Shown here: positions 38,301-45,754 of the stretch, one piece after another
How the letters are laid out: each line of letters opens with the position of its first letter
Position numbering within the stretch: the first letter of the stretch is position 1
From: Streptomyces albiflavescens
Lineage (GTDB): Bacteria > Actinomycetota > Actinomycetes > Streptomycetales > Streptomycetaceae
Length of the DNA: 64,000 bases
Assembly (NCBI RefSeq): GCF_014645835.1
Contig: NZ_BMMM01000006.1
Span: forward strand, 394,770-458,769
Direction: 5' to 3'
Notes under the pieces: generated by a model
The model's database searches: none
What the model was told of the DNA's origin: nothing
What the model saw: only the letters and a program-made list of their open reading frames with translations
Position numbers and translations under genes: made by a program

Positions 38301-38507
38301 AAGGACCGCGTGAAGGTCTTCTCGGACTGGGGCGGCTCGTACAACGCGATCGTCGGGGTGGGGGACATCACCGGCGACGGGAAGAGTGACCTGGTCGTGC
38401 GGGACACGAGCGGCAACCTCTATCGCAACGACGGCAAGGGGAACGGGTCGTTCGGCTCGCGGGTGAAGATCGCTACCGGCTGGCAGGGTTACAAGGGTCT
38501 TTTTTAG
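35349..38507 (+). CDS. Secreted FG-GAP/VCBS repeat protein
   Basis: The 1052-residue protein has a clear signal peptide (MRYSFMARGRRMAAAAGVLA, then a hydrophobic run ending AVAAGT). The middle contains beta-propeller-like sequence with repeated LLWID/YWTC-type strands, a FlgD-like stretch (TWNGKDAAGVYAPNGTYTW), and three C-terminal FG-GAP units. Such proteins are extracellular, often integrin-like or calcium-binding, but no ligand can be named. The start overlaps the preceding stop by one base (TGATG), so the truncated paralogue and this gene are probably read together. Confidence 0.85.
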   Translation: MRYSFMARGRRMAAAAGVLALALGLAPVGSSPAVAAGTPAQLDVTPNWRAVPREDSLGSFGATGFVHSPEDADPSFSQEFEWTRFDTGETTTLLGYGNNDDAAFAEFGAESDYVAHHYLGWIDIQNMADGATHRFTVPYGSGDLFRGLLGSTVLVQDYTDNDLQTVDSWYLLPADNPVADAKVTVTGWPEGTDLKQVRLVAGDAREAVVRFATSAADAESGRYDRLGLIDLKTGQLRTLAAATGWTPYVTLAGDDLLWIDTDRVAHVRSRTDLDAPERTFPVPADLDISKIGLLDGWLLAFTDADGTDAALKRSLVALSFGQQRLTLLEKADKEAVQIAGGGVAVIGGTSSADWYLQKATVGDDGLPRLEKLRRTAPVAGGIDAIALSAGTLSTVEKEGPQGAGFYNRTLTPAQTPTSASAPVWAGKESGRSYDYTACGQSACTQLYNSGDGRSVYQVRNYQTSTAQVEIVGRRGPGQADRALTGDFDGRLTDSFGRYAVYQSGRPTVAGMLVPDGRTIVVDLGTGSVVTQSRQVAATVWGSTLYTGTSTAGTVARTDLATGKDAGTVDTGASCVPVELQSAGPWLYWTCDQFGKHGVVNLTTGEKIALPAGRGGLLGDGYFVNQRYTGSNLRLTEFQSGGTAVTRDLGIPMSTDGSETRHRTWTVDRFGGAIAYADKENVVHVVTSGVPASPLTAASATTPGAFKAADTWKASWQLSKPAASWKLTVKSTATGATVRTLSGGEARGAVSATWNGKDAAGVYAPNGTYTWTLTAQPADGQGAPLAATGRVALSGGAAVRHDHVGDDGFGDLLTLNSLGALTFQQGTGKGLFSGKTSGSGWSTSVVAVPFGDLNGDRCNDVLVRMSDGSLRGYKPKCGAALTTSTSYMKFGTGWGAYDVLTSPGDVTGDMRADLLARKASTGDIYVFAAKSDGTLGAGVKIRSAWTGYTKIVGAGDLNGDGYGDVVARDRSGTLYRYDGLGNGKLKDRVKVFSDWGGSYNAIVGVGDITGDGKSDLVVRDTSGNLYRNDGKGNGSFGSRVKIATGWQGYKGLF
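38153..38486 (+). repeat. 334-bp near-identical repeat, copy 2
   Basis: Partner of 34995-35328. The last codons differ again after the tract (GGCTGGCAG then diverging). Confidence 0.9.
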
Positions 38508-38523
38508 CCAATGAGTTGGCGCA

Positions 38524-38562
38524 TGTCATGCCCTCGGCGAGGGAATCGCTGGGGGCATGACA
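38524..38562 (+). promoter_or_regulatory. Hairpin covering the permease start codon
   Basis: TGTCATGCCC (38524-38533) is an exact complement of GGGCATGACA (38553-38562), extendable by two more pairs. The right arm contains the ATG at 38557 and the G-rich bases just before it, so the folded RNA would hide the start. It could equally act as a terminator for the upstream gene, but no T tract follows. Confidence 0.6.
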
Positions 38563-40092
38563 GATGACGCCAAAGCGAGTGGGCTGTCGGACGAAGAGCG
38601 GCTTGCCCAGCTCGGCTACACGCAGGTTCTCGCCCGCCGCATGTCGGCGTTCTCCAACTACGCCGTCTCCTTCACGATCATCTCGGTCCTGTCGGGCTGT
38701 CTGACGCTGTATCTGTTCGGCATGAACACCGGCGGCCCCGCCGTGATCACCTGGGGCTGGGTCGCGGTCGGACTGATGACGCTGTTCGTCGGGCTGTCCA
38801 TGGCCGAGATCTGTTCGGCCTATCCCACCTCCGCCGGGCTGTACTTCTGGGCGCACCGGCTTGCCCCGTCCCGTACGGCCGCCGCCTGGGCCTGGTTCAC
38901 GGGATGGTTCAACGTCCTCGGACAGGTCGCCGTGACCGCGGGCATCGACTTCGGCGCCGCCTCCTTCCTCGGCGCCTATCTGAACCTCCAGTTCGACTTC
39001 GAGGTGACACCGGGCCGCACCGTCCTCCTCTTCGCCGGGATCCTGGTCCTGCACGGCCTCCTGAACACCTTCGGCGTCCGGATCGTCGCCCTGCTCAACA
39101 GCATCAGCGTGTGGTGGCACGTGGTGGGCGTCGCGGTCATCGTGGGCGCGCTCGCCTTCGTGCCGGACCACCACCAGTCGACGTCCTTCGTGTTCACGAA
39201 GTTCGTCAACAACACGGGCTGGGGCAGCGGTGTGTACGTCGTCCTCATCGGTCTGCTGATGGCCCAGTACACGTTCACCGGGTACGACGCCTCCGCCCAT
39301 ATGACGGAGGAGACCCACGACGCGTCCACGGCCGGCCCGAAGGGCATCGTGCAGTCCATCTGGACTTCGTGGATAGCCGGATTCGTTCTGCTCCTCGGCT
39401 TCACCTTCGCGATCCAGTCGTACGACAAGGAGCTGGGCTCGGCGACCGGAGCGCCCCCGGCGCAGATCCTGCTCGACGCGCTGGGCGCCACGGCGGGCAA
39501 GCTCCTGCTGCTGGTCGTGATCGGCGCGCAGCTCTTCTGCGGGATGGCATCGGTCACGGCAAACAGCCGGATGATCTACGCCTTTTCGCGCGACGGCGCA
39601 CTGCCGTTCTCGCATGTGTGGCACACCGTCAGCCCGCGCACCAGGACACCGGTGGCGGCGGTGTGGCTGGCGGCGCTGGCAGCGCTGGTGCTGGGCCTCC
39701 CGTACCTGATCAACTACACGGCCTACGCGGCGGTAACTTCGATCGCGGTCATCGGGCTCTATGTCGCCTACGTCATCCCGACGCTGCTGCGGGTGCGCAA
39801 GGGTGATGCCTTCGAACGCGGGCCCTGGCACCTGGGCCGCTGGTCCCGGCTCGTGGGCGTCGTCGCGGTCGCCTGGGTGGGTGTGATCACCGTGCTCTTC
39901 ATGCTGCCCCAGGTCTCGCCGGTCACCTGGGAGACCTTCAATTACGCCCCGGTCGCGGTGCTGGTCGTCCTCGGCTTCGCGGCGGCCTGGTGGCTGGCCT
40001 CGGCCCGGCACTGGTTCCTCAACCCCGACCATGCCCGCACGATTGCCCGCGAGACGGCCCGCAAGGGGGCCCCCGAACCGGTCGATCCATGA
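38557..40092 (+). CDS. Amino acid permease (APC superfamily)
   Basis: The 511-residue protein has about 12 membrane spans. The N-terminus GYTQVLARRMSAFSNYAVSF leads into span 1, and SMAEICSAYPTSAGLYFW and FTGYDASAHMTEET are typical of the amino acid/GABA/choline permease group. It should import or exchange an amino acid, amine or polyamine at the plasma membrane with proton coupling. Substrate cannot be assigned. Its start codon sits in a hairpin. It is monocistronic, with a strong terminator after it. Confidence 0.93.
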   Translation: MTDDAKASGLSDEERLAQLGYTQVLARRMSAFSNYAVSFTIISVLSGCLTLYLFGMNTGGPAVITWGWVAVGLMTLFVGLSMAEICSAYPTSAGLYFWAHRLAPSRTAAAWAWFTGWFNVLGQVAVTAGIDFGAASFLGAYLNLQFDFEVTPGRTVLLFAGILVLHGLLNTFGVRIVALLNSISVWWHVVGVAVIVGALAFVPDHHQSTSFVFTKFVNNTGWGSGVYVVLIGLLMAQYTFTGYDASAHMTEETHDASTAGPKGIVQSIWTSWIAGFVLLLGFTFAIQSYDKELGSATGAPPAQILLDALGATAGKLLLLVVIGAQLFCGMASVTANSRMIYAFSRDGALPFSHVWHTVSPRTRTPVAAVWLAALAALVLGLPYLINYTAYAAVTSIAVIGLYVAYVIPTLLRVRKGDAFERGPWHLGRWSRLVGVVAVAWVGVITVLFMLPQVSPVTWETFNYAPVAVLVVLGFAAAWWLASARHWFLNPDHARTIARETARKGAPEPVDP

Positions 40093-40108
40093 TCTTGCGC
40101 CCTTTTGG

Positions 40109-40149
40109 CGTGGCCGGGACCCCGATACCCGATCGGAGTCCCGGCCACG
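40109..40149 (+). terminator. Terminator after the permease gene
   Basis: CGTGGCCGGGAC and GTCCCGGCCACG form a 12-bp stem 16 bp after the stop codon. Confidence 0.8.
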
Positions 40150-40201
40150 TCCGGCTATGCTCGGGGGTGCACCGGCACGAGATCGGTACGGGCCGGTGCG
40201 T

Positions 40202-40274
40202 GGACCCTTAGCTCAATTGGCAGAGCAGTGGACTTTTAATCCATTGGTTGTGGGTTCGAGTCCCACAGGGTCTA
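40202..40274 (+). tRNA. tRNA-Lys (anticodon UUU)
   Basis: Cloverleaf with acceptor GGACCCT/AGGGTCT (the first pair is G-U), anticodon stem GTGGA/TCCAT with loop CTTTTAA, T arm GTGGG-TTCGAGT-CCCAC, discriminator A. CCA is not encoded. A T-rich terminator follows. This is the left border of the secretion-like locus. Confidence 0.95.
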
Positions 40275-40284
40275 CCGGGGAGAG

Positions 40285-40317
40285 ACCGCAGGTCAGCGTG
40301 GCTGACCTGCGGTTTTT
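40285..40317. terminator. Terminator shared by tRNA-Lys and the convergent gene
   Basis: ACCGCAGGTCAGC and GCTGACCTGCGGT form a 13-bp stem with loop GTG, followed on the plus strand by a T run. It serves tRNA-Lys and possibly the gene ending at 40321. Confidence 0.9.
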
Positions 40318-40320
40318 CTG

Positions 40321-41001
40321 TCAGCGGCGTTCTTCCTTCGGCTTTTCCTCCGCGGGGAGGAAGGCGTCCGGATTCACGTACCGGACGCGGCGCAGCCACA
40401 GGGCGCCACCGCCTATGCCCGCGGTGGCGAAGCCCGCGATCGTGAGCAGCAGGAGGAGTCCGCGCAGGAATCCGACGTCGACGTGCCGGTACGCCGCCCA
40501 GGCCACGGTGCAGACCACGGAACCGCCGACGAAGAGGGCGAGCGAGCGCCAGGACATCCAGGTCTTCAGGGCGTGCACGGGGTCCCCGTCGACCCACAGC
40601 AGTTGTGAACGGCCCTTCCGCGCCGCGGCCTTGAGGGAGGTGTCGGCACCCTCGGGTTCGCCGTCGGGGGTGAGGTCCAGGTACTCCCACAGGTCGGCCA
40701 GGGCCTCGTAGGCCTGCTGGTCGTCGTAGTGGACCGCGTCGCCCCCGTCACCGTCGCCGAGCGCCGCGTCCTCTTCGGCGCGGCGCTGGAACTCCTTGTT
40801 GATCACGTCGACCGGCACGGGTGTCTCGCCGGCGAGGATCTTCCGCAGTTCCTGGCAGAAGGCGTTGAGGACGGGCTTGCGCTTGCGGGAGTGCACCGCC
40901 TCCTTGAGATCGGCCATGCCGCTCTCTCCGTAGGAGAGGTAGTCGCGCATGACGACGGCGAGCGCATGAGCGGAGGGAGCCGGAGGCGGCTGCTCTGTCA
41001 C
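40321..41001 (-). CDS. Membrane protein of the secretion-like locus, function unknown
   Basis: The protein of about 226 residues begins with a soluble acidic region (ALAVVMRDYLSYGESG, then DLKEAVHSRKRKPVLNAFC and VDVINKEFQRRAEED) and ends with two hydrophobic helices (roughly residues 153-173 and 182-206) and a basic tail. The GTG at 41001 is preferred because GGGAAGGGA precedes it and the likely promoter (TATACT on the minus strand near 41043) lies inside the longer open frame to 41052. It is divergent from the hydrolase gene and shares the motif region 41043-41073. I do not recognise a family. Confidence 0.75.
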   Translation of the reverse strand: MTEQPPPAPSAHALAVVMRDYLSYGESGMADLKEAVHSRKRKPVLNAFCQELRKILAGETPVPVDVINKEFQRRAEEDAALGDGDGGDAVHYDDQQAYEALADLWEYLDLTPDGEPEGADTSLKAAARKGRSQLLWVDGDPVHALKTWMSWRSLALFVGGSVVCTVAWAAYRHVDVGFLRGLLLLLTIAGFATAGIGGGALWLRRVRYVNPDAFLPAEEKPKEERR

Positions 41002-41042
41002 AGGGTTGGTCCCTTCCCAGTCAATGCCCAAGGCGATTGGAA

Positions 41043-41073
41043 GTATAGACACTTACTCGTAAGGTATAGACAC
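41043..41073. promoter_or_regulatory. Locus motif, two direct copies
   Basis: GTATAGACAC occurs at 41043-41052 and again, exactly, at 41064-41073, 21 bp apart (two helical turns). They lie between divergent genes and overlap the -10 region of the minus-strand gene. Variants recur at most other promoter regions up to 59 kb. Confidence 0.65.
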
Positions 41074-41118
41074 ACGAGCACCCTCGAAGGGTGCCGCGGA
41101 CGGGGGGCGCGCCGACCA

Positions 41119-42288
41119 GTGGACAAGAAGACAGTCATAGGTCTCGTTCTCGTGTGCGCGTTTCTCTTCAGCGGCGGTGGACTGTTCGTCATTGTGGGAG
41201 CGGGCGCGGTCGTGGGGGCCGGCGGGATGCTCAACTCCATTGTGGGCGGGGGTGAGCACGAGGATGGCGGGGGTGGTGCCCCGAGCGGGACGGTGTGCGA
41301 CCCCGGCGGCGAGACGCTTGAAGCGAACGTCCCCGGTGAGGGTCAATTCACCGTGACCAGCGAGATGATGGGCAACGCCGCCATCATCGTCCACGTCGGC
41401 GAGAAGACGAAGGTTCCTGACGACGGCCTCGTCATAGCCATCATGACGTCCCTTCAGGAAAGCAAGCTGCGGAACATCGACTACGGAGACCGGGACAGCA
41501 TCGGCCTCTTCCAGCAGCGGCCCGCGGCGGGCTGGGGCTCGCACGACGAGATCATGGACCCGAACTACTCCTCCATGGCCTTCTACGGCGGTCCCAACCA
41601 TCCGAGCCCTCCGAACCCCCGCGGTCTGCTCGGTGTCCCCAACTGGCAGCAGCTGGACAAGGGAGCCGCCGCTCAGAAGGTCCAGGTCTCCGCTTTTCCC
41701 ACCCTCTACAAGAGGTGGGAGGGGATCGCGGGGCAGATCGTCGGCCGCGCCAAGGACATCAAGTGCGAGGACGTGGGCCTCAGCGGGGATGTCGGCAAGG
41801 TCATCCAGGCGGCCAAGGAGCAGCTGGGCGTGCCCTATTGCTGGGCCGGCGGAGACGCCAACGGTCCGACCCACACCTCGTACTGCCCGTCCGGCGTGTC
41901 CAAGGGCTTCGACTGCTCGGGACTCACGCTCTACGCCTACGCCAAGGTGGGCATCACTCTGGGCCACTACACGGGCGACCAGTTCGAGGCGGGGACCAGG
42001 GTGAGCGACTACAAGGATCTGAAACCGGGGGACCTGATGTTCTGGTCGACCGACCGCTCGCCGGGCCGAATCCACCATGTGAGCATGTACATCGGCAACG
42101 ACGAGATGATCCACGCGCCGCGCACCGGCAAGAACGTCGAGATCGTCAAGAACGTCAGCAAGAACAGCTACTGGATGGACCAGTGGGCCGGTGCGTCGCG
42201 CCTGCTGAAGGACTCGGGCGGCGACAAGGGCACTGCCAAGGCCGCCGGACCGATCAACCCCTTCGCTCTCGCCGGGAGGACCCTGTGA
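41119..42288 (+). CDS. Bifunctional lytic transglycosylase / NlpC-P60 cell-wall hydrolase
   Basis: The 389-residue protein has an N-terminal membrane segment (about 6-38), a lysozyme/transglycosylase-like domain at about 85-190 (AIMTSLQESKLRNI with the likely catalytic Glu, then DSIGLFQQRPAAGWG), and an NlpC/P60 domain at about 215-345 with Cys266 in FDCSG and histidines near 319 and 332. This pair of domains is the hallmark of the wall hydrolases of Gram-positive conjugation systems (TcpG of pCW3, Orf14 of Tn916), which open the wall for the secretion apparatus. GTG start; the next gene overlaps its stop by GTGA. Confidence 0.9.
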   Translation: MDKKTVIGLVLVCAFLFSGGGLFVIVGAGAVVGAGGMLNSIVGGGEHEDGGGGAPSGTVCDPGGETLEANVPGEGQFTVTSEMMGNAAIIVHVGEKTKVPDDGLVIAIMTSLQESKLRNIDYGDRDSIGLFQQRPAAGWGSHDEIMDPNYSSMAFYGGPNHPSPPNPRGLLGVPNWQQLDKGAAAQKVQVSAFPTLYKRWEGIAGQIVGRAKDIKCEDVGLSGDVGKVIQAAKEQLGVPYCWAGGDANGPTHTSYCPSGVSKGFDCSGLTLYAYAKVGITLGHYTGDQFEAGTRVSDYKDLKPGDLMFWSTDRSPGRIHHVSMYIGNDEMIHAPRTGKNVEIVKNVSKNSYWMDQWAGASRLLKDSGGDKGTAKAAGPINPFALAGRTL

Positions 42289-42905
42289 CCGAGGTACCGC
42301 GCCCCAGGGCGGCCCTGCGTCGTACGACAGCACTGTGCCTGGCGGCGGCGGTGGCCGCCGCCCTGGCCACCGGTTGCACGAAGAACGCCAACGCCAAGGA
42401 GCCATCGGCCGTACGGTCCTCGGGTGCCGAGGTGAGTGCCGCCCCGGGGGCCAGCGGCAGGGCCGACTCGCCCTCCGTGACCGCGACGCCGAGCCCCAGC
42501 AGGACGGAGAAGATCGATTACACCGACCCCGAGATGGTGGCCGCCGCTTTCGTGAATGCCTACACCCGGCACAGCTGGCAGGATCCGAGCCAGCTCAGCT
42601 ACCTGGACCGGAGCAAGCCGTACAGCACGGCCAGATACCTCAAGGAGCTCCGGGACTCCACCAGCGACCAGTGCGGCACAGCGTGCCGGCAGGAGCAGAA
42701 GAAGCATCTCGTGGTCGGCGCGGACGACATCCAGACGGTGATTCCGGACGAGGCTCCGCGCACCGCCGCCCAAGTCTGGGTGCAGGTCTCCTACACGGAG
42801 CACATCAGTTGGGCCGGTGGCGGCGATTCGGCCAGCGCGGGCATGGTCGTGGTGCTGGCCAAGGCCGACGGCAAGTGGCTGGTCGACGGCCGGCAGGGCG
42901 GTTAG
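42285..42905 (+). CDS. Lipoprotein of the secretion-like locus
   Basis: The 206-residue product has a lipobox (ATGC, Cys at about residue 31), a Ser/Pro/Ala-rich linker and a folded C-terminal domain starting DPEMVAAAFVNAYTRHSW, which looks like the NTF2-like alpha/beta fold used by VirB8/TcpC proteins, though the match is only by appearance. It is coupled to the wall hydrolase gene by GTGA overlap. A structural part on the outer face of the membrane is plausible. Confidence 0.75.
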   Translation: MTEVPRPRAALRRTTALCLAAAVAAALATGCTKNANAKEPSAVRSSGAEVSAAPGASGRADSPSVTATPSPSRTEKIDYTDPEMVAAAFVNAYTRHSWQDPSQLSYLDRSKPYSTARYLKELRDSTSDQCGTACRQEQKKHLVVGADDIQTVIPDEAPRTAAQVWVQVSYTEHISWAGGGDSASAGMVVVLAKADGKWLVDGRQGG

Positions 42906-42952
42906 GGACGGGCCCCGGCGGCCGAGGGTGGGCCTTCCCGGGCCCGGGGAGG

Positions 42953-44401
42953 TCATTGCCCGGGCAGCAGCGTGGGAAAGCCGTCCGCGAGCAGCGCCGC
43001 GAGGTCCATGTAGGCGCCGCGGGTGGCCGGTGACACCCGGTCGTAGTCGATCGTCCCGCCCGCGTAGAGCTGCTGGTCGTACGGGATCCGGACCACAGTG
43101 GTGCACAGCTGCTGGAAGTAGTCGACCAGTGTGTTCATGTTGATCCCCACGGCCTTCGGGGCGTCCATGGTGATCACCACCACGGCGTTGCGCACCAGAT
43201 GCGGATATCCCTGCGCGTACACCTCGTCCAGCGTCTTGGCGGCGCGGCGCGCGGCGTCGTAGCGCGGAGCGGCCACCACCACGAGTCGGTCGGTGGTGGC
43301 CAGCGTGCCCCGCATGGCGGAGTGCTTCATCCCGGTGCCGCTGTCGGTGATGACGATGTCGAAGGCGCGGGTCAGAACGTCCTGAGCGGTCCTGTACTGA
43401 GCCTCGTCGAACAACTCGCTGATGTCCGGGCTCTGTTCGCTCGCCGCCACCATCAGGCGGTCGGCCTGGCCGAGGTACTGGTGGATGTGCATCGGGTCGG
43501 TCAGGCCCTGGCCGTTCTGCTCGCGGCGACGCAGCTCCGCGGTGACCAGGTCGCGGACCGTCGGCATGATCCGCTCGCCCATCAGCCGGTCCGCGAGCGT
43601 GCCCGCGTGCGGGTTGGCATCCATCACGACCGTACGGTCCGCGCGGTAGCGGGCGAAGGTCAGGCCCAGCATCGCCGAGGTCGTGGTCTTGCCGACGCCG
43701 CCCTTGATGCTGGTGACACTGATCCGGTAGGCGCGGGGGACCGGTGTCTGCAGCCGGGCGAGGCGCTGCTGCTCCGGGCCGGACGAGCGTGCGCCCCGGC
43801 CGACCAGGCGGAGCAGCGGCGGCCGTTGGGAGGCCGGCCCGCGGTCGCCAGGGGCGCCCGAGGGGGTGGGCTGGTACTGGCCCGTGTACGGGTTGGCGGA
43901 CGTGCCGGTAGGGCCGGTGGGCGACGACTGCGGCAGTGCGGGAGCCGTCACGGACACCCCGTCCGGCAGGGGCGCGGGCGCGGGGGTGGGGACGGCGGTG
44001 GAGTCCGGCATGGGCGCCGGTGCGGGTGCGGGTGCGGGGCCGGTCTGCGCGGGTGCGGGGCCGGTGTAGGGGACGGTGCCGTGTCCCCAGGCGAGCGCGG
44101 GTGCGGGGGCCGGGGCGGGCAGGGGATTCTGGGTGTGTGTGGGCCCGGGTGCCGGCCCGGAGCTCAGCGCGGGCCCGGGTGTCGGCGCCGGCCCGGTTAC
44201 GGGCAGGTACGCGGGCGCCGTCTCAGGAGCGGCCGAAGCCGGAGCGGCCGAAGCCGGAGCGGCCGAAGCCGGAGCGGCCGAAGCCGGAGCGGCCGAAGTC
44301 GGAGCGGCCGGTGTCGGAAGCTGTCGGGCGTGGCCCGGAGGCAGTTCGTCCTCGTCGTTGTCGGCGGCTGACGACATGCCGAAGCCGTTGTTGTCGGACA
44401 C
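42953..44401 (-). CDS. ParA/MinD-like ATPase with proline-rich N-terminus
   Basis: The first 220 or so of 482 residues are a Pro/Ala/Thr-rich tail, including a SAAPA repeat. Then comes a deviant Walker A ATPase: SIKGGVGKTTTSAML (Lys at about 233), VMDANPHAGTLADRL, and IVITDSGTGMKHSAM. These enzymes position DNA, proteins or organelles. The GTG at 44401 follows GGGGGAGAGCCCGA. It lies downstream of, and probably with, the ribbon-helix-helix-like gene, as in ParF-ParG partition pairs. Within a secretion-like locus it may place the apparatus at a pole or septum; this is inference. Confidence 0.85.
   Translation of the reverse strand: MSDNNGFGMSSAADNDEDELPPGHARQLPTPAAPTSAAPASAAPASAAPASAAPASAAPETAPAYLPVTGPAPTPGPALSSGPAPGPTHTQNPLPAPAPAPALAWGHGTVPYTGPAPAQTGPAPAPAPAPMPDSTAVPTPAPAPLPDGVSVTAPALPQSSPTGPTGTSANPYTGQYQPTPSGAPGDRGPASQRPPLLRLVGRGARSSGPEQQRLARLQTPVPRAYRISVTSIKGGVGKTTTSAMLGLTFARYRADRTVVMDANPHAGTLADRLMGERIMPTVRDLVTAELRRREQNGQGLTDPMHIHQYLGQADRLMVAASEQSPDISELFDEAQYRTAQDVLTRAFDIVITDSGTGMKHSAMRGTLATTDRLVVVAAPRYDAARRAAKTLDEVYAQGYPHLVRNAVVVITMDAPKAVGINMNTLVDYFQQLCTTVVRIPYDQQLYAGGTIDYDRVSPATRGAYMDLAALLADGFPTLLPGQ
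44226..44315 (-). repeat. Six 15-bp tandem units in the ParA-like gene
   Basis: Four exact copies of GGAGCGGCCGAAGCC followed by two diverged ones encode the SAAPA repeat of the N-terminal tail. Copy number is likely to vary between strains. Confidence 0.9.
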
Positions 44402-44463
44402 TCGGGCTCTCCCCCACCGTTCAGTGCCCGGTCGGGTCTCAGGCCGACAACCGAACGAACTGA

Positions 44464-44931
44464 CTAGTCCTTGCGAGTGTACAAGGACAGCAGTCGCCGA
44501 CTGACGGTCTGAGGCCGAGTGGGCTTGCCTGTTGCGTACTTGACCAGCATTTCTTCCAGGATGGCCGTCAGGTTGGTGCCTTCGACCTCGGCACGCGCGT
44601 GGGCCATGGCCAGATACCGGGCCGGGAAACGGTTGACGACCGGGACCTTGCGGGAGTCCTCGGCAGGCAACTCGGACGGGACCTCGGGGCGTTTGGCGCC
44701 CTCCCGCTTGGGGGCCTGGTTCAGTTCGTTGCGCCGTCGCCTGCGGAGGACGCCCAGCGCCTCCTGCTCGGTGATGGGACCCCGATTCGGTGTCCACTCG
44801 AGAGGCTCCAGCTCACCGGGAAGCGCGTGCGCCTCATCCACCCCTTCGGGGCGCCGGGTCATCGCCGCCTTGGCGGTCACCATCCGGCGGCGATGTGATC
44901 GACTTCGCTGAGGGATTTCCGAAGTGCTCAT
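44464..44931 (-). CDS. Ribbon-helix-helix-like protein, likely partner of the ParA-like ATPase
   Basis: The 155-residue basic protein begins MSTSEIPQRSRSHRRR. Its C-terminal third reads as a possible ribbon-helix-helix: a strand (KVPVVNRFP), helix (ARYLAMAHARAEVEG), turn TNLTA and helix (ILEEMLVKYA). The ATG at 44931 follows GGAGAAGCC. Small RHH proteins encoded before a ParA ATPase are centromere-binding and autoregulatory in ParFG-type systems. It is the best candidate in this locus for binding the repeated promoter motif, two copies of which sit upstream of its own gene. The fold call is by eye. Confidence 0.65.
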   Translation of the reverse strand: MSTSEIPQRSRSHRRRMVTAKAAMTRRPEGVDEAHALPGELEPLEWTPNRGPITEQEALGVLRRRRRNELNQAPKREGAKRPEVPSELPAEDSRKVPVVNRFPARYLAMAHARAEVEGTNLTAILEEMLVKYATGKPTRPQTVSRRLLSLYTRKD

Positions 44932-44996
44932 GGCTTCTCCAGCTATCGATCGATGACCCGGGCGGCTCTGTACTTCGCGCGAGCGCATCGCGCTGT

Positions 44997-45030
44997 GTAC
45001 AGACGTTACCCCATACCATTCAGTACAGAC
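44997..45030. promoter_or_regulatory. Locus motif, two variant copies upstream of the RHH gene
   Basis: GTACAGAC occurs at 44997-45004 and at 45023-45030, 26 bp apart, 66-100 bp upstream of the RHH start. Both match the locus motif GTATAGACAC at seven of eight positions. Confidence 0.55.
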
Positions 45031-45044
45031 AGGTCATCGTGTCC

Positions 45045-45572
45045 TCACCGGATCATCGCGACATTCACCTGTCCCAAAGTCGCTTTGCCGAGGGCGAGTT
45101 CCGAGAGGAAGCGCTCATCGGCGTCGGGGGCCTCCAGGTCCAGGTCGAAACAGATCCCCAGCAGGCAGGAAGCCTCGCCTCCGGTGCGGGCCCATTCGTC
45201 GGGAATGTGCATCGGTTCCCTGACGAGCAGCCACGGGTACCCGGCCAGGTCCACGGCCAGCCCGTCCTGCGTCACCCGAAGGCTGACCAGGGATACGTCG
45301 CCGACCTCGATGACGTCGTCCCGGTCGAGCCGGGTGAAGCCCCACACGCTCGACAGATACTCCGTGTCGCTGTCCACCGCCGGGTCCGGGTAGGCGCCGG
45401 CTTGGCACATCTCCCTGTCGTGGGACACGAACAGGTCCTGCGGCAGGGACAGGAGCAGCGTGGCGCCTGTCGGATCCAGTCCGCCGGACACCCGCGCGGA
45501 CCACTCGCATTCCCGGACATCGAGAGTGAGAGATCCACGAGTTTTTCGACGTGCGGCATTTCTCCGCTTCAC
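45045..45572 (-). CDS. Hypothetical protein in the secretion-like locus
   Basis: The 175-residue protein starts VKRRNAARRKTRGSLTLDV and has no membrane span or signal peptide. It is mostly beta-like sequence (ATLLLSLPQDLF, DVIEVGDVSLVSLRVTQDGLAVDLAG). The GTG at 45572 follows GGGGGAG; the longer frame to 45608 has no ribosome site. No family recognised. Confidence 0.65.
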   Translation of the reverse strand: MKRRNAARRKTRGSLTLDVRECEWSARVSGGLDPTGATLLLSLPQDLFVSHDREMCQAGAYPDPAVDSDTEYLSSVWGFTRLDRDDVIEVGDVSLVSLRVTQDGLAVDLAGYPWLLVREPMHIPDEWARTGGEASCLLGICFDLDLEAPDADERFLSELALGKATLGQVNVAMIR

Positions 45573-45754
45573 AGCACAACTCCCCCGAGTAACAACGCCA
45601 GGAGCCACCGCAGTTACAGCCGCAACTCCCGTTTCAGGAGAACATCATGGCAGCGAACCGGTCTCACTACGTCACCGTTCGGGCACAGCGAGATCTTGAC
45701 CGTGCACCAACGAAGGAAGGTGATCGGAGTCGGAAGAGAGGGGCTCGGGAGCGG

